From Acanthamoeba sp. SK_2022b (Eukaryota > Discosea > Longamoebia > Acanthamoebidae): a DNA stretch of 64,000 nucleotides. A program made the translations under genes and the position numbers. The DNA lies in assembly GCA_027943245.1 (NCBI GenBank), contig JANDJZ010001749.1, positions 1 to 64,000 of the forward strand. Reading direction: 5' to 3'. Under the pieces are notes generated by a model, which saw only the letters and a list, made by a program, of their open reading frames with translations, was not told where the DNA came from and searched no databases. Below are positions 33,820 to 45,270 of the stretch, piece after piece (the first letter of the stretch is position 1; the number at the start of each line of letters is the position of its first letter).

Positions 33820-33905
33820 TATAACGGCCAGTGGGGAGGGCATTATAAGCCCTCTTCACGGTTGTTGCTGCAATTTTGTTAACGCCGCCCGCTGCGGGGT
33901 GGCCC

Positions 33906-34631
33906 TCAGCCGCAGTTGAACGGTACCAGCGTGGCCAGCGCACGCGTATCCTGATATTCGCGCGTCTCCTCGCCGTGGCGGAACACCTTGAAGCCCTGCC
34001 CGTTAGCGCTGAAGTAACGCAGCGCATTGCCTTCAACGTGCAGCAGGCTGCCTTCACGCAGCGCCACCACCGATTCACTCGGGTTGACCGCGCAGAACTC
34101 CTCCAGGCGCTCGTCACGGGTTTCGCCCATGTGGCCGCTGATATGCGCGTCGATGTAATGCGGGTTGATCTGCACCGGGAACAGCCCCAGCGCCGGCAGC
34201 ACCACGCTGCAGCGCACCGGCATATCATTGGTGGTACGAATGCTCGGCGTAGCCACGTTGCAACCGGCGCTCCAGCCGACGTAAGGCACCTCACGCTCGC
34301 GCACCGCGCGCTGGATAGGCACGATCAGGCCTTGTTCGTGCAGCATTTGGTTCAGCAACCAGGTATTGCCGCCGCTGACCAAAATACACTCCGCCTGCGC
34401 GATCGCCGCCGCCGGCGAAGCGGCGTGGTGGATACTGGTGACTTCGATGCCCAGCGTTTGCGCCAGCTCCTGCGCACGCTGGTCGTAGTCATAACGGATC
34501 AGGGCGTAAGGGATAAAGACGGCGGATTTGATGCCGCGACGCGCAATCATCGCCAGCAGTTGGCTTTTGGCGTACCCCAGCAGCTCGGCTTCGCCAGACA
34601 GCTTGCCGTTGCTCAACAGAAACAGCTCCAT
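33906..34631 (-). CDS. pepE: Peptidase E (alpha-aspartyl dipeptidase)
   Basis: PepE hydrolyses dipeptides with N-terminal aspartate. The 241-residue product has the nucleophile elbow GWSAG, preceded by ECILVSGGNTWLLN, and PHYIDAHISGHMGETRDER with the family His. It is in the S51 family length range. It lies between ubiD and rfaH, divergent from rfaH. It is not part of this neighbourhood in E. coli as far as I recall. Confidence 0.94.
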   Translation of the reverse strand: MELFLLSNGKLSGEAELLGYAKSQLLAMIARRGIKSAVFIPYALIRYDYDQRAQELAQTLGIEVTSIHHAASPAAAIAQAECILVSGGNTWLLNQMLHEQGLIVPIQRAVREREVPYVGWSAGCNVATPSIRTTNDMPVRCSVVLPALGLFPVQINPHYIDAHISGHMGETRDERLEEFCAVNPSESVVALREGSLLHVEGNALRYFSANGQGFKVFRHGEETREYQDTRALATLVPFNCG

Positions 34632-34877
34632 TTCTTTCCCCCTCGGTCAAAAACGATGAATAGCGTCACAGCCGGTAGCGCAACGCCTTGCCATACTGTG
34701 ACGGTAACAAATTTTCAGCCCTCTGTTATACCAGCGCCGTATCGATAAGTGTGTGACCCCTCGCTAATAGCCGCATATTCATAGAGATAGGTGATGTTAC
34801 ACGCTGAAACTTGCATCACTATGTATCCGGAATAGCTTTTGATATGCTTACCGGCTGGCAGAAAGGCATGTGAAATT

Positions 34878-35366
34878 ATGGAATCCTGGTATCTACTTTA
34901 TTGCAAACGCGGTCAGCTGTTGCGAGCGCAGGAACATCTGGAACGGCAGCAGGTAAACTGCCTCAGCCCGATCATCACGCTGGAAAAGATCGTGCGCGGC
35001 AAGCGCATCGCGGTCAGCGAACCCCTGTTTCCCAACTATCTGTTTGTGGAGTTCGACCCGGAGCGCATTCACACCACCACCATCAGCGCCACCCGCGGCG
35101 TCAGCCACTTCGTGCGTTTCGGCGCGTTGCCGAGCGTGATCCCGAGCAAGGTGATCGATGAGCTGCGCACGCACGCCAGCGAAACCTATGTCGATCCGGA
35201 AACCCCGCAGCCGGGGGATACCGTTCTGATCGTCGACGGCGTATTCGAAGGGCTGCAGGCGATCTACACCGAGCCGGACGGCGAGGCGCGTTCCATGTTG
35301 TTGCTGAACCTGATCAACAAACAGGTCAGTCAAAGCATCGACAACCGACAGTTCCAGAAGATGTAA
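34878..35366 (+). CDS. rfaH: Transcription/translation factor RfaH
   Basis: RfaH is a NusG paralogue that loads on RNA polymerase paused at ops elements and promotes long surface-polysaccharide and toxin operons. The product is 162 residues, the same as in E. coli, starting [24 protein letters not shown], with the fold-switching C-terminal KOW domain ([18 protein letters not shown]). The ATG at 34878 gives this start. It is divergent from pepE and convergent with hemB. Confidence 0.97.
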   Translation: MESWYLLYCKRGQLLRAQEHLERQQVNCLSPIITLEKIVRGKRIAVSEPLFPNYLFVEFDPERIHTTTISATRGVSHFVRFGALPSVIPSKVIDELRTHASETYVDPETPQPGDTVLIVDGVFEGLQAIYTEPDGEARSMLLLNLINKQVSQSIDNRQFQKM

Positions 35367-35372
35367 TGCAAA

Positions 35373-35395
35373 AGGCGCCCTCAGGCGCCTTTTTG
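35373..35395 (+). terminator. Bidirectional terminator between rfaH and hemB
   Basis: AGGCGCC-CTCA-GGCGCCT is a perfect 7-bp stem with T run on the plus strand and TTTTGC on the minus strand, so it can end both convergent genes. Confidence 0.88.
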
Positions 35396-35411
35396 TTGGC
35401 TCAGTTGGCGC

Positions 35412-36443
<1,032 letters not shown>

Positions 36444-36448
36444 CTAGC

Positions 36449-37231
36449 TCAAACCAGCCGGAATAGCCGGCGGGCGTTCTCATCGGTTTTTTGCCCCAGC
36501 CATTGCGGCTCTTCCTGTCGCCAGACGGCGACCTGATGCACGATATGGGGCAGGAAACAGGGTTCGTTGCGGCGAGATGCGGGTTTAGGTTGTAAATCCC
36601 GGGGCAACAGATAAGGGGCGTCCGTTTCCAGCAACAGACGCTCGGCCGGGATCTGCGGCAACAGGGCGCGCAGTTCCAGGCCGCGCCGCTCGTCGCAGAC
36701 CCAACCGGTAATCCCGATCGACAGGCCCAGCGACAGGCAGCTTGTTAATTCTTCGGCGGTGCCGGTGAAGCAGTGCACCACGGCCGCGGGCAGTTTATCC
36801 AACCACGGCGTCAGTAGCTCGGCAAAACGTGCGTGTGCGTCGCGGCAATGAAGAAACACCGGCAGCGCCAACTCCGCCGCCAGAGCCAGCTGCGCGGTGA
36901 ACGCCGCTTCCTGCTGCGCGGGCGTCGAGAAGTTGCGATTGAAATCCAGGCCGCATTCGCCGATCGCCGCCACTTCAGGGCGCGCGGCCAACGCATAAAT
37001 CTGCTCGGCGGTGTGTTCATCCCAACCGCTGGCGTAGTGCGGATGCACGCCGGCGGTAGACCAACCGTAGCCCGCATGTTGCTGCGCCAGTTCTGCGGCC
37101 TCGCGGCTCTCCGCCAAATCGGTGCCGGTAATCAACATCCCCGTCACGCCCGCAACGCGGGCGCGTTCCACCACTGCCTGGCGGTCTTTGGCGAATTGGC
37201 TGCTGGTGAGATTAACGCCGATATCAAACAT
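36449..37231 (-). CDS. tatD: TatD family 3'-5' DNase/RNase
   Basis: TatD is a metal-dependent exonuclease linked to DNA repair and turnover, not to Tat export itself. The 260-residue TIM-barrel product has metal ligands in [32 protein letters not shown] and LLETDAPYL. The ATG at 37231 follows GGAAAAAACC; an upstream in-frame start adds four residues. It is separated from tatC by a terminator and probably shares transcripts with hemB. Confidence 0.97.
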   Translation of the reverse strand: MFDIGVNLTSSQFAKDRQAVVERARVAGVTGMLITGTDLAESREAAELAQQHAGYGWSTAGVHPHYASGWDEHTAEQIYALAARPEVAAIGECGLDFNRNFSTPAQQEAAFTAQLALAAELALPVFLHCRDAHARFAELLTPWLDKLPAAVVHCFTGTAEELTSCLSLGLSIGITGWVCDERRGLELRALLPQIPAERLLLETDAPYLLPRDLQPKPASRRNEPCFLPHIVHQVAVWRQEEPQWLGQKTDENARRLFRLV

Positions 37232-37242
37232 GGTTTTTTCCA

Positions 37243-37269
37243 AAGCAAAAGCCGCCCAATGGGCGGCTT
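37243..37269 (-). terminator. Intrinsic terminator of the tat operon
   Basis: On the minus strand AAGCCGCCC and GGGCGGCTT pair over 9 bp around a 3-nt loop and are followed by TTGCTTT. It lies 16 nt after tatC and 12 nt before the tatD start, so tatD depends on read-through or a promoter inside this short gap. Confidence 0.85.
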
Positions 37270-37284
37270 CGCAATCAATGTGGA

Positions 37285-38055
37285 TCAGGGTGCCGGGGGT
37301 TCGTCACCTTCGTCTTCTTCTTCCGCCTGCGGGCGACGTTTACCGGTATAGAAGCGAGCGAAGAACACCCCCACTTCAAACAGCAGATACATCGGTATTG
37401 CCAACAGGGTTTGCGAGAACACGTCCGGCGGCGTCAACAGCATGCCGACCACAAACGCGCCGACCAACACATACGGCCGTTTCTTCTTCAGATCTTCCGG
37501 CGAGGTGACGCCGCTCCAGCACAGCAGAATGATGGCGACCGGCACTTCGAAGGCGACGCCAAACGCCATAAACAGCGCCATGACGAAATCGAGGTAGTTT
37601 TTAATGTCGGTCGCAATGGTCACCCCCATCGGCGCGGTCTTGGCAAAGAAGCCGAAGGCCAGCGGGAACACGATGAAGTAGGCGAAAGCCATGCCGAGGT
37701 AGAACAGCAGGCTGCTGGACACCAGCAGCGGCATCATCAGGCGGCGTTCATGCTTGTACAGCGCCGGTGCGATGAATGCCCACACCTGATACAGAATCAT
37801 CGGCGCTGAGACGAACACCGAGACGATCATGGTCAGCTTGATCGGCGTAAAGAACGGTGACGCCACGTCGGTAGCGATCATGCTCGCCCCGGCCGGCAGC
37901 TGCTTGAGCAGCGGCGCAGAGACCAGCTGGTAGATGTCGTTGGCGAAAAACACCAGCACCACGAACACCGCCAGCACGCAAATAATCGAGTTCAACAGCC
38001 GCTTGCGCAGCTCTATCAGATGACTGATAAGGGGTTGGGTATCTTCAACAGCCAT
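37285..38055 (-). CDS. tatC: Twin-arginine translocase subunit TatC
   Basis: TatC is the six-TM receptor that, with TatB, binds twin-arginine signal peptides. The 256-residue product has the N-terminal [13 protein letters not shown] signature, [21 protein letters not shown] and FGVAFEVPV. It ends in an acidic tail ([12 protein letters not shown]). It lies 3 bp after tatB in the tatABC operon. Confidence 0.98.
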   Translation of the reverse strand: MAVEDTQPLISHLIELRKRLLNSIICVLAVFVVLVFFANDIYQLVSAPLLKQLPAGASMIATDVASPFFTPIKLTMIVSVFVSAPMILYQVWAFIAPALYKHERRLMMPLLVSSSLLFYLGMAFAYFIVFPLAFGFFAKTAPMGVTIATDIKNYLDFVMALFMAFGVAFEVPVAIILLCWSGVTSPEDLKKKRPYVLVGAFVVGMLLTPPDVFSQTLLAIPMYLLFEVGVFFARFYTGKRRPQAEEEDEGDEPPAP

Positions 38056-38058
38056 GTA

Positions 38059-38628
38059 TTAACGATCGCCACTAGGTTGGTGAGACGCTGGGGTTTTATC
38101 CGCAACAGGTTCGACAGGTGCCGGCGCGGTTTCCACCGGCGCTTTAGCCTGCTGCGCTGGCACTGGCGCGGCCGGTGACACAGGCGCGACGGCCTCAGGC
38201 TCCGCTGCCGGTTTTGGCACGGCGGCGGGCGCGCTGGCGCTGGTTGCCGCTTCCGCCGGCGTCACGCCGTCGTGCAAGGCTTCCGGATCGGTGACCTGCG
38301 GGTTATGAATGGTGTTCGCCAGCTCTTCTTTCTCGCCCCGGTAGGTGCGTTTCAATGATTCCGCCGCGTCTTTCAGCTCATCCATTGACGCCTTCAGCTC
38401 CGGCGTCAGGTTCTGCAAACCAGCCTGTTCCGCTTTTTTCAGGCTGTCCTGCAGCTCCTGCAGCTTCAGTTCCTGAGACAGTTCGTGCTGCACCGAGGCC
38501 GCCAGCGAGCGCAGCGCGCGGATCCAGCCCGACACCGTTCTGACCGCGACCGGCAACCGTTCCGGCCCCAGAACAACCAGGCCGATCACCAGCACCAGCA
38601 GCAGCTCACTAAACCCAATGTCAAACAC
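38059..38628 (-). CDS. tatB: Twin-arginine translocase subunit TatB
   Basis: TatB works with TatC in recognising twin-arginine substrates. It has one N-terminal membrane helix with the hinge ([26 protein letters not shown]), an amphipathic helix, and a long Ala/Pro-rich tail from about residue 120. At 189 residues it is a little longer than E. coli TatB because of that tail. It is 3 bp downstream of tatA. Confidence 0.97.
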   Translation of the reverse strand: MFDIGFSELLLVLVIGLVVLGPERLPVAVRTVSGWIRALRSLAASVQHELSQELKLQELQDSLKKAEQAGLQNLTPELKASMDELKDAAESLKRTYRGEKEELANTIHNPQVTDPEALHDGVTPAEAATSASAPAAVPKPAAEPEAVAPVSPAAPVPAQQAKAPVETAPAPVEPVADKTPASHQPSGDR

Positions 38629-38631
38629 GGT

Positions 38632-38895
38632 TTATACCTGCTCTTTGTTCTTCGACTCTTCCGGTTTCACTTCCGGCTGCTTATCGGTAATAGGCTTGGC
38701 CGAGAAGTCAGCGTCATCCAGGCTGCTTTTCTCAGCCGTGTTGGGGGTCGACGGCGTGTCGTCGCCGATCGCCTTCTTGAAGCCCTTGATCGAGGCGCCG
38801 AGATCGGAGCCCAGCGTGCGCAGTTTTTTGGTACCGAACAGCAGCACCACGATCACTGCGATGATCAACAATTGCGTAATACTAATACCGCCCAT
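38632..38895 (-). CDS. tatA: Twin-arginine translocase subunit TatA
   Basis: TatA oligomerises to form the transport pathway. The 87-residue product has the single membrane helix after [10 protein letters not shown], the FGTKKLR hinge and amphipathic helix ([16 protein letters not shown]), and a charged tail. The ATG at 38895 gives the conserved start; a longer frame from 38928 is rejected. It leads tatABC, 80 bp after ubiB. Confidence 0.97.
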   Translation of the reverse strand: MGGISITQLLIIAVIVVLLFGTKKLRTLGSDLGASIKGFKKAIGDDTPSTPNTAEKSSLDDADFSAKPITDKQPEVKPEESKNKEQV

Positions 38896-38975
38896 TTTAA
38901 TTACCTCTAATTTTAAAGGGTCTTTCAAAGCCAGCCCGCATTATAGGGCCGACTTTACCAGAGTGACGAATTAAA

Positions 38976-40607
38976 TCAGGTGGTTCGCTTCCAGCCAATC
39001 ACCCAGCATACGATGCCGGCGGCCATCATCCAGGCAGGAAACACCTCGATTTGCCCCAGCAGCAACAGCGTGCCGCTTACCAAGAGTGTAGCGCCAACGC
39101 CGAACAAATAACGTGACTGCCCCTGACGAACCCGCTGAGCCTGCATTTGGTTGGTCAGCTTATCAACGCTTTGTTGCAACAGTTTATGCTGCTGCAGGCT
39201 GTCGTAAAACAGCTCGGGCAGTTCCGGCAGCTTCTCCGCCCAGAACGGTGCTTTTTCTTTCAGCGCGCGCACCACGGCAGGGATGCCGACCTGATCGCGC
39301 AGCCAGCTCTCAAGGAACGGCTTGGCCGTGGTCCACAAATCCAGCTGCGGGTAGAGCTGGCGCCCCAGTCCTTCAACATACAGCAAGGTCTTCTGCAATA
39401 ACACCAGCTGCGGCTGCACTTCCATATTGAAGCGGCGTGCGGTGTTGAACAGGTTCAGCAGCACGTTACCGAAGGAAATCTCCGCCAGCGGTTTCTCGAA
39501 AATCGGCTCGCACACGGTGCGGATGGCGAATTCAAAGTCTTCCACATTGGTGTCGCGCGGCACCCAACCGGAGTCGACGTGCAGTTCCGCCACCTTGCGG
39601 TAATCGCGGTTGAAGAAGGCGATGAAATTTTCCGCCAGGTAGCGTTTATCATCCTTGTTCAGCGAGCCGACGATGCCGCAGTCGATGCCGATATAGCAAG
39701 GATCTTCCGGATGTTCGTAGCTGACGAAAATATTACCGGGATGCATGTCCGCATGGAAGAAGCTGTCGCGGAATACCTGGGTAAAGAACACCTGAACGCC
39801 GCGTTCCGCCAACAGTTTCATGTTGGTGCCCTGCTGCTCCAGCGTGGCGATATCCGAGACTGGAATGCCGTAGATGCGCTCCATCACCAATACGCTTTCA
39901 CGGCAGTAGTCGGAATAAACTTCCGGTACGTACAGCATCGGGCTGCCGTCGAAATTGCGGCGCAGCTGAATGGCGTTGGCCGCTTCTCGCAGCAGGTTCA
40001 ATTCGTCCAGCAGGGTTTTCTCGTACTCGCGCACCACTTCGCGCGGGCGCAGACGGCGGCCGTCCGGCAACAGCTTCGGCACCCAGCCGGCCAAACGGTA
40101 CATCAGGCGCACGTCGGCCTTGATGATCGGCCCGATATCCGGCCGGATCACCTTCAGCACTACTTCCTGGCCGGTGGTTTTGAGCCGCGCGGTATGCACC
40201 TGCGCGATCGAAGCAGAGGCCAACGGCTGCTGATCGAAATCGTCGAACCAGGTTTCCAGCGGGCCGCCCATCGCCAGTTCGATATGTTTACGCGCCAGCG
40301 CGCCGTCGAAAGGCGCGACCCGGTCCTGCAACAAAGTCAGCTGATCGGCAATCTGCGGCGGAAACAGATCGCGGCGGGTCGACATCATCTGGCCGAACTT
40401 GATCCAGACCGGCCCCAGTTCCTGCAGCGCCAGCCGCAGGCGTTCACCCAGCGGCTTGTCCTTGTGCCGATTCGGCATCCAGAACAGCAGCCGGCGGCCG
40501 AAGCGCAGCGGCAGCGTCAAACGCATTTTAGGGATCAGTTCGTCCAGCCCATAGCTGAGAAAAACGCGGACGATAAAATACAAACGGCGCAGTTCGCCTG
40601 GGGTCAT
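38976..40607 (-). CDS. ubiB: Ubiquinone biosynthesis ATPase/kinase-like protein UbiB
   Basis: UbiB is an atypical ABC1/ADCK kinase-like protein needed for ubiquinone synthesis, probably for lipid precursor handling rather than classical kinase action. The 543-residue product has the KxGQ signature ([11 protein letters not shown]), the Ala-rich nucleotide loop [20 protein letters not shown] and GIDCGIVG, and two C-terminal membrane helices. It overlaps ubiJ by 4 bp (ATGA) in ubiEJB. Confidence 0.97.
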   Translation of the reverse strand: MTPGELRRLYFIVRVFLSYGLDELIPKMRLTLPLRFGRRLLFWMPNRHKDKPLGERLRLALQELGPVWIKFGQMMSTRRDLFPPQIADQLTLLQDRVAPFDGALARKHIELAMGGPLETWFDDFDQQPLASASIAQVHTARLKTTGQEVVLKVIRPDIGPIIKADVRLMYRLAGWVPKLLPDGRRLRPREVVREYEKTLLDELNLLREAANAIQLRRNFDGSPMLYVPEVYSDYCRESVLVMERIYGIPVSDIATLEQQGTNMKLLAERGVQVFFTQVFRDSFFHADMHPGNIFVSYEHPEDPCYIGIDCGIVGSLNKDDKRYLAENFIAFFNRDYRKVAELHVDSGWVPRDTNVEDFEFAIRTVCEPIFEKPLAEISFGNVLLNLFNTARRFNMEVQPQLVLLQKTLLYVEGLGRQLYPQLDLWTTAKPFLESWLRDQVGIPAVVRALKEKAPFWAEKLPELPELFYDSLQQHKLLQQSVDKLTNQMQAQRVRQGQSRYLFGVGATLLVSGTLLLLGQIEVFPAWMMAAGIVCWVIGWKRTT

Positions 40608-41212
40608 CGCTTGCCCTCCAACTTGTCCATGCGGGCAGACAGCGCTTCCGCGCTGCGGGCGAGTGCATCAACTTCCTCGTTGAACCACACCACTTCCAGC
40701 GGCCCCGGCGCCAGACGCCACTCTTCCGTCAACGCCTCCGCCATGTCCTGCTGCCGGCGCATAAAGCCGGTTTTCAGCAGCGAGGCGCCTTTTCCCAGCG
40801 CCTGCGTAATGCCCTGGGCGGCGATATCGCCGATATAGGGCGCCAGCCACTCCGCCGGATCCCACTCCGCCAGATCGAGCAGGCCAACCAGCTGTTGCAC
40901 CACCTGAATATCGCCTTCCACCGTCAATTCGCCGCTGCGCATCAGCACCGGCAACTGCTGGCGATCGCGCAGCTTCAGTAAGGCGGGAATGCGGCTGCGC
41001 ACGGTGCAATCGGCGCTGTCCTCAGACTGGCCCAGCACGTCCACACGCAGTTCGCTGAACACCAGCACCAGCGGTGAAGCCAGCTCTTCCAGTTCGATAC
41101 GCAGCACCTTGCCCGCCAGGCGTTGGCGAGCGGCTTTCATGCTGCGATCGCGAAACAGCAGATTATTCAGCGAGGTTTCCAGCGCACCGGTCAGCAGAGG
41201 GGTAAACAGCAT
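40604..41212 (-). CDS. ubiJ: Ubiquinone biosynthesis accessory factor UbiJ
   Basis: UbiJ is an SCP2-fold lipid-binding protein that organises the soluble Ubi complex with UbiK. The 202-residue product matches E. coli UbiJ ([40 protein letters not shown]) and has a C-terminal coiled-coil helix. ATG 41212 is chosen because AGAGGG lies 8 nt before it; ATG 41218 is two codons longer and too close to that site. It lies between ubiE and ubiB. Confidence 0.93.
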   Translation of the reverse strand: MLFTPLLTGALETSLNNLLFRDRSMKAARQRLAGKVLRIELEELASPLVLVFSELRVDVLGQSEDSADCTVRSRIPALLKLRDRQQLPVLMRSGELTVEGDIQVVQQLVGLLDLAEWDPAEWLAPYIGDIAAQGITQALGKGASLLKTGFMRRQQDMAEALTEEWRLAPGPLEVVWFNEEVDALARSAEALSARMDKLEGKR

Positions 41213-41225
41213 CGGCATCTCCCTC

Positions 41226-41981
41226 TCAGAACTTGAAGCCGCGATGCAGGGCGACAATCCCACCGGTCAGGTTGAAATAGGTGACGTTTTCAAAACCGGC
41301 GTTGCCCATCATGCCCTTCAGGGTTTCCTGATCGGGGTGCATGCGGATCGATTCCGCCAGGTAGCGGTAGCTGTCCGGATCCTTCACCACCAGCTCGCCG
41401 ATCTTCGGCAATACGTGGAACGAGTAGGCATCGTAAGCTTTGCTCAGCGGCGCCAGCAGCGGCTTGGAGAATTCCAGCACCAGCAGGCGGCCGCCCGGCT
41501 TCAGCACGCGGAACATCGAGCGCAGCGCTTTGTCTTTGTCGGTGACGTTGCGCAGGCCAAAGGAGATGGTGATGCAATCGAAGTAATTGTCCGGGAACGG
41601 CAGCGCTTCGGCGTTGGCCTGCACGTAATTGATGTTGCCGACGATGCCGCGATCGCGCAGCTTCTCGCGTCCCATCTTCAGCATCGAATCGTTGATGTCC
41701 GCCAGCACCACCTGCCCCTGCTCGCCGACCATGCGGGAGAACTTGGCCGCCAGATCGCCGGTACCGCCGGCCAGATCCAGCACGCGCTGCCCACGGCGCA
41801 CGCCGCTGCAGTCAATGGTGAAACGCTTCCAGATACGGTGGATGCCGAACGACATCAGGTCGTTCATCACGTCATACTTTGCCGCTACCGAATGAAAAAC
41901 GTCCGCCACCATGGCCTGTTTTTCGTCTCTAGCGACGGTGCGAAAACCGAAATCGGTGGTTTCCTGCGGTTGATCTGCCAT
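41226..41981 (-). CDS. ubiE: Ubiquinone/menaquinone C-methyltransferase UbiE
   Basis: UbiE makes the C-methylation of demethylmenaquinol and of the ubiquinone intermediate, using SAM. The 251-residue product has SAM motif [16 protein letters not shown] and the UbiE signature [19 protein letters not shown], and ends LHRGFKF. It leads ubiEJB and lies 78 bp after rmuC. Confidence 0.98.
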   Translation of the reverse strand: MADQPQETTDFGFRTVARDEKQAMVADVFHSVAAKYDVMNDLMSFGIHRIWKRFTIDCSGVRRGQRVLDLAGGTGDLAAKFSRMVGEQGQVVLADINDSMLKMGREKLRDRGIVGNINYVQANAEALPFPDNYFDCITISFGLRNVTDKDKALRSMFRVLKPGGRLLVLEFSKPLLAPLSKAYDAYSFHVLPKIGELVVKDPDSYRYLAESIRMHPDQETLKGMMGNAGFENVTYFNLTGGIVALHRGFKF

Positions 41982-42059
41982 TGTCCTGCCTGCTATTCAG
42001 TCAATTTTGTGTGGATGAGTGTACCAGAAGCCTGGGGAATACCCCACCTCGCCACGGCC

Positions 42060-43607
42060 TCAGCCGTGCGAAACGAAGCCCGGTTCCCCGGCGGTATCGT
42101 CATCGTCTTTCGTCTGCGGCAGCGCGGCGACATCATCGTCGTTCGCCTCTTCCGCTTCATCGTGTTGCGCGCCGGCTTGCTGCGCCAGCAGCGGGTTGAT
42201 CGGCCGTTTGACCTCAACCCCCAACGCGCGGAAACCTTCAATTTGGCCGATAAGGTTACCACGGCCTTCGCTCAGTTTGTTCATCGCCTGACGATAACTG
42301 CCCTGCGCTTTGTCCAGGCTCTGCCCCAGCGCGGACATATCGTCCACGAACAGCCGCATCTTGTCATACAGTTTCGCCGCGCGATCGGCGATGCGCTGGG
42401 CGTTCTGGCTTTGATGCTCATAGCGCCACAGGTTGGTGATAGTGCGCAGCGCCACCAGCAACGTGGTCGGGCTGACCAGCATGATGTTGTGCTTGAGCGC
42501 TTCGCTGATCAGCTCCGGCTCGCGATCGATAGCCAGCAGGAAGGCGGGCTCGACCGGAATGAACATCAGCACATAGTCCAGCGAGCGCAGCCCCGGCAGC
42601 TGCTGATAGTCCTTGCGGCCCAGCATGCGAATGTGGCCGCGCAGCGAGGCGATATGTTCGCTCAGTGCCGCTTCGCGCTCCACCTCGTCTTCACCGTTGA
42701 AATAGCGCTCGTAGGCGATCAGCGACATCTTGGCGTCGATCACCACGTCCTTGCCCTGCGGCAGGCGCACGATCACATCGGGCTGCATGCGGCTCTGGTG
42801 ATCCACCCGCACGTTGACCTGCGTTTCATACTCGTGCCCTTCGCGCAGGCCGGAGGCCTCCAGCACCCGGCTCAGCACCACTTCGCCCCAGTTGCCCTGC
42901 GTTTTGTTGTCGCCTTTAAGCGCCTTGGTGAGGTTAATGGCCTCGCGCGCCATCTGTGCGTTCAACTGCTGCAGATTACGTATTTCGTGCGTCAGCGTGT
43001 GACGTTCCCGCGCCTCCTGACCAAAGCTGTCCTGCACCTGACGGCGGAAACCGTCCAGCTGTTCACGCAGCGGCAGCAGCAACCGATCCAAGCTTTGCTT
43101 ATTTTGCTCGTCCACCTTGCGGCCGCTGTGTTCAAAAATGCGGTTGGCGAGGTTTTCAAACTGGGTGGTGAGGCGTTGTTCGCTGTTGATAAGCAGGCGC
43201 TGCTTCTCCTCCGCCGCCATGCGCGTCTCTTCCAGACGGATGGTGACTTCGCGCAGCTCAGCCTCCTGCGCGCTGTTAACCTCGCGCTGGGCGCGCAGCT
43301 CCTGGTTGAGCAATTCGCATTCGTTGCGCCAATGGTTGAGCTGTTGAAGCTTTTCATGCCCGGCCGCCAGCTGGCTGTGCAGGTTACGCAGCTCCAGCTC
43401 GCTCTGCCGCAGTTGCTGCTCGTGGCGCTGCAGAACCTCCTGCCGCGCCGCCGTTTCCTGCTGCGCCTGCTGCAACGCTTGCTCCAGCAACCGCAGCTCG
43501 GTTTCATGCTGCGCATTCGTCTGTTGCACCCGCAGACTGGCGATCAACCACCCCAACAGCATGCCGATCGTTACGCCGCCAATCCCATAAATCAGACTGG
43601 TATCCAC
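42060..43607 (-). CDS. rmuC: DNA recombination protein RmuC
   Basis: RmuC limits inversion and recombination at short inverted repeats and has a nuclease-like core of uncertain activity. The 515-residue product has an N-terminal membrane anchor (about 3-25), a long Gln/Leu/Glu coiled coil to about residue 200, and the conserved core (KGDNKTQGNWGEVVL; PDVIVRLPQGKDVVIDAKMSL; LMFIPVEPAF). Position next to ubiE is the E. coli order. Confidence 0.97.
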   Translation of the reverse strand: MDTSLIYGIGGVTIGMLLGWLIASLRVQQTNAQHETELRLLEQALQQAQQETAARQEVLQRHEQQLRQSELELRNLHSQLAAGHEKLQQLNHWRNECELLNQELRAQREVNSAQEAELREVTIRLEETRMAAEEKQRLLINSEQRLTTQFENLANRIFEHSGRKVDEQNKQSLDRLLLPLREQLDGFRRQVQDSFGQEARERHTLTHEIRNLQQLNAQMAREAINLTKALKGDNKTQGNWGEVVLSRVLEASGLREGHEYETQVNVRVDHQSRMQPDVIVRLPQGKDVVIDAKMSLIAYERYFNGEDEVEREAALSEHIASLRGHIRMLGRKDYQQLPGLRSLDYVLMFIPVEPAFLLAIDREPELISEALKHNIMLVSPTTLLVALRTITNLWRYEHQSQNAQRIADRAAKLYDKMRLFVDDMSALGQSLDKAQGSYRQAMNKLSEGRGNLIGQIEGFRALGVEVKRPINPLLAQQAGAQHDEAEEANDDDVAALPQTKDDDDTAGEPGFVSHG

Positions 43608-43704
43608 CCTGCCTCCTGTTGCACCTTGCCGTTCCGGCGTTTCGCACGCCCATTGCCCGTCACGTTAAGGGGAGCCTGTATGGATGTCCAGCCTGATTTT
43701 GCCC

Positions 43705-43726
43705 GCCGCGCACAATATTGCGCGGC
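43705..43726. repeat. GC-rich palindrome between DedA gene and rmuC
   Basis: GCCGCGCA and TGCGCGGC are perfect 8-bp arms around CAATAT. It lies 22 bp beyond the DedA stop and about 100 bp upstream of rmuC. Without a T run it is at most a weak terminator; a small regulatory or mRNA-end hairpin is possible. Confidence 0.5.
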
Positions 43727-43747
43727 GCTGCGCAATTTAGCGAGAAA

Positions 43748-44278
43748 TCAGCCCAGCCACTGGCTGAGCCACTTGATGCCGAATGCCCCCGGCGCCAGAA
43801 TGCCGAACGCCCAGATCATCGCCGACGTGACGTTGGCTAACTGGAAATAACGCTGCGGCATGCCGCAAATGCCGCCCACCAGCGGCACCACGGCGCGCAG
43901 CGGGCCGAAAAAGCGGCCGATGAAGATGCCCAGCACGCCCCAGCGTTCAAAGAACGCGTGGCCGCGCGCCAGCAGCTGCGGATTGCGCGACAGCGGCCAC
44001 ATATGCGCCACCCGGTCCTGATAGTGATAGCCGATCCAGTAAGAGAGCCAGTCGCCGAAAAACGCCCCGACGGCGGCAGCGGCCCAAATCGGCCAAAAGG
44101 CGATGCCGCTTTCGCCGATCAGCGCGCCCAGCGCCAGCAGGATCACCGTGGCCGGCAGCAGCAGCGACAAAAACGCCAGCGACTCGCCGAACGCCAGGAA
44201 AAAGATGATGGGAATGGCCCAGCCTTCGTGCTGACGCACGACGTCGCTGACCCAGTTGATAACGTCATTGAGGCTCAA
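43748..44278 (-). CDS. DedA family membrane protein
   Basis: A 176-residue inner-membrane protein of the DedA/SNARE-associated family, linked in other bacteria to undecaprenyl-phosphate or phospholipid flipping and membrane homeostasis. It shows FGESLAFLSLLLPATVILLALGAL, GAFFGDWLSYWIGYHYQ and GRFFGPLRAVVPLVGGICGM with the conserved Arg residues. It lies between rmuC and a phosphatase gene and is an insertion relative to E. coli. The exact paralogue cannot be named. Confidence 0.88.
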   Translation of the reverse strand: MSLNDVINWVSDVVRQHEGWAIPIIFFLAFGESLAFLSLLLPATVILLALGALIGESGIAFWPIWAAAAVGAFFGDWLSYWIGYHYQDRVAHMWPLSRNPQLLARGHAFFERWGVLGIFIGRFFGPLRAVVPLVGGICGMPQRYFQLANVTSAMIWAFGILAPGAFGIKWLSQWLG

Positions 44279-44357
44279 TGCGGGGCTCCTGATACGCGAT
44301 AATTCGCCGCCTAGGATAGGCCGGGGCGAGTTAAACCCCGGCTAAACGCGCGGCGAT

Positions 44358-45140
44358 TTACTCGAGGTAGAACGCCTGCAGCGCTTCGCGCTGGGCTGCG
44401 CCCAGGCCGTATTCCGCTTCCAGCCAGCGGTCGGTGGAACCGTATTGCTGACGGATGCAGCCCAACGCCGTCATCAGGAACTCCTCGCGCGCGCTGAGCA
44501 CGTAGGCGAATTGCTCCAGCGCCGCCGCATTCAGCTTGATAGACAGCTGATCCAGCATCTGCTCGCGGAAAGTGGCCAGCGTGGTTTCGGTCAGCAGATA
44601 GTCTTCCAGCACCGTCGCTTCGTCGGCCCCCAGCGCAAACAGCACCAGTGCCGAACCGACCCCGGTGCGATCCTTGCCGACCGCGCAGTGCTGCACGATG
44701 GCGCCGCCGCCAGGATTGCTCAACAGCTGCGCCAGCCGCTGATAGGCAGCATTGCCGAACGGCAGGCGGCGATACAATTCCAGCATGAACGCGCGGGCGT
44801 CGAAGGCGGCCAGCGTCTCGTTGGTGAGCTTCTCCAGGTTGGCGTTGACTTCGCTGCTCAGCGGGTTGGCCGGCACGTGGTGATAATCGGCGCCATTCCA
44901 CAGAATATCCGGCTTGGCCTGCACCTCGTCGGCATCGCGGTAGTCCAGCACCGAGCGCACCGGCACGCCGGCGAGAAAGGTGCAGTCGTTTTCCGTCAGC
45001 CGCTCGAGGGAACCGGAGCGGAACAGCAGGCCGCGCTTGATGCGGCGCCCGTCGGCCACGCCGTTGCCGCCGAAGTCGCGGAAATTGATGCCGCCGTCGA
45101 GCGGCGCGAGCGAAGGATGAAGCAGGATCTGGGCGGTCAT
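44358..45140 (-). CDS. Tyrosine-protein phosphatase-like (dual-specificity) enzyme
   Basis: A 260-residue cytosolic phosphatase. The P-loop is HCAVGKDRTG, with nucleophile C152 and R158. NFRDFGG and LDYRDADE lie upstream as in the bacterial Y_phosphatase3 family, which includes Listeria LipA and acts on phosphotyrosine and/or phosphoinositides. No signal peptide is seen. It lies 79 bp upstream of the DedA gene on the same strand, possibly one transcript. The natural substrate is unknown. Confidence 0.88.
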   Translation of the reverse strand: MTAQILLHPSLAPLDGGINFRDFGGNGVADGRRIKRGLLFRSGSLERLTENDCTFLAGVPVRSVLDYRDADEVQAKPDILWNGADYHHVPANPLSSEVNANLEKLTNETLAAFDARAFMLELYRRLPFGNAAYQRLAQLLSNPGGGAIVQHCAVGKDRTGVGSALVLFALGADEATVLEDYLLTETTLATFREQMLDQLSIKLNAAALEQFAYVLSAREEFLMTALGCIRQQYGSTDRWLEAEYGLGAAQREALQAFYLE

Positions 45141-45228
45141 AAACGTCCTCGTTGTTTTTGTTATGACAACGCGCGGCAGCCATCGGTGCAGCGCTGAGGA
45201 GTATCACCGTAACAGATTCGCCGCGAAT

Positions 45229-45257
45229 GGAAAAACGGGCCGCGTCGGCGGCCCGTT
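45229..45257 (-). terminator. Intrinsic terminator of udp
   Basis: On the minus strand AACGGGCCGC-CGAC-GCGGCCCGTT is a perfect 10-bp stem with a tetraloop followed by TTT, 14 nt after the udp stop. Confidence 0.85.
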
Positions 45258-45270
45258 GAGGGAAAGACGA

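Noticed and set aside
40989..43850. 953-codon plus-strand open frame
   Set aside because: It crosses the ends of ubiJ, ubiE and rmuC in antisense, is rich in Arg/Gln/His as expected for a complement of high-GC genes, and has no recognisable domain.
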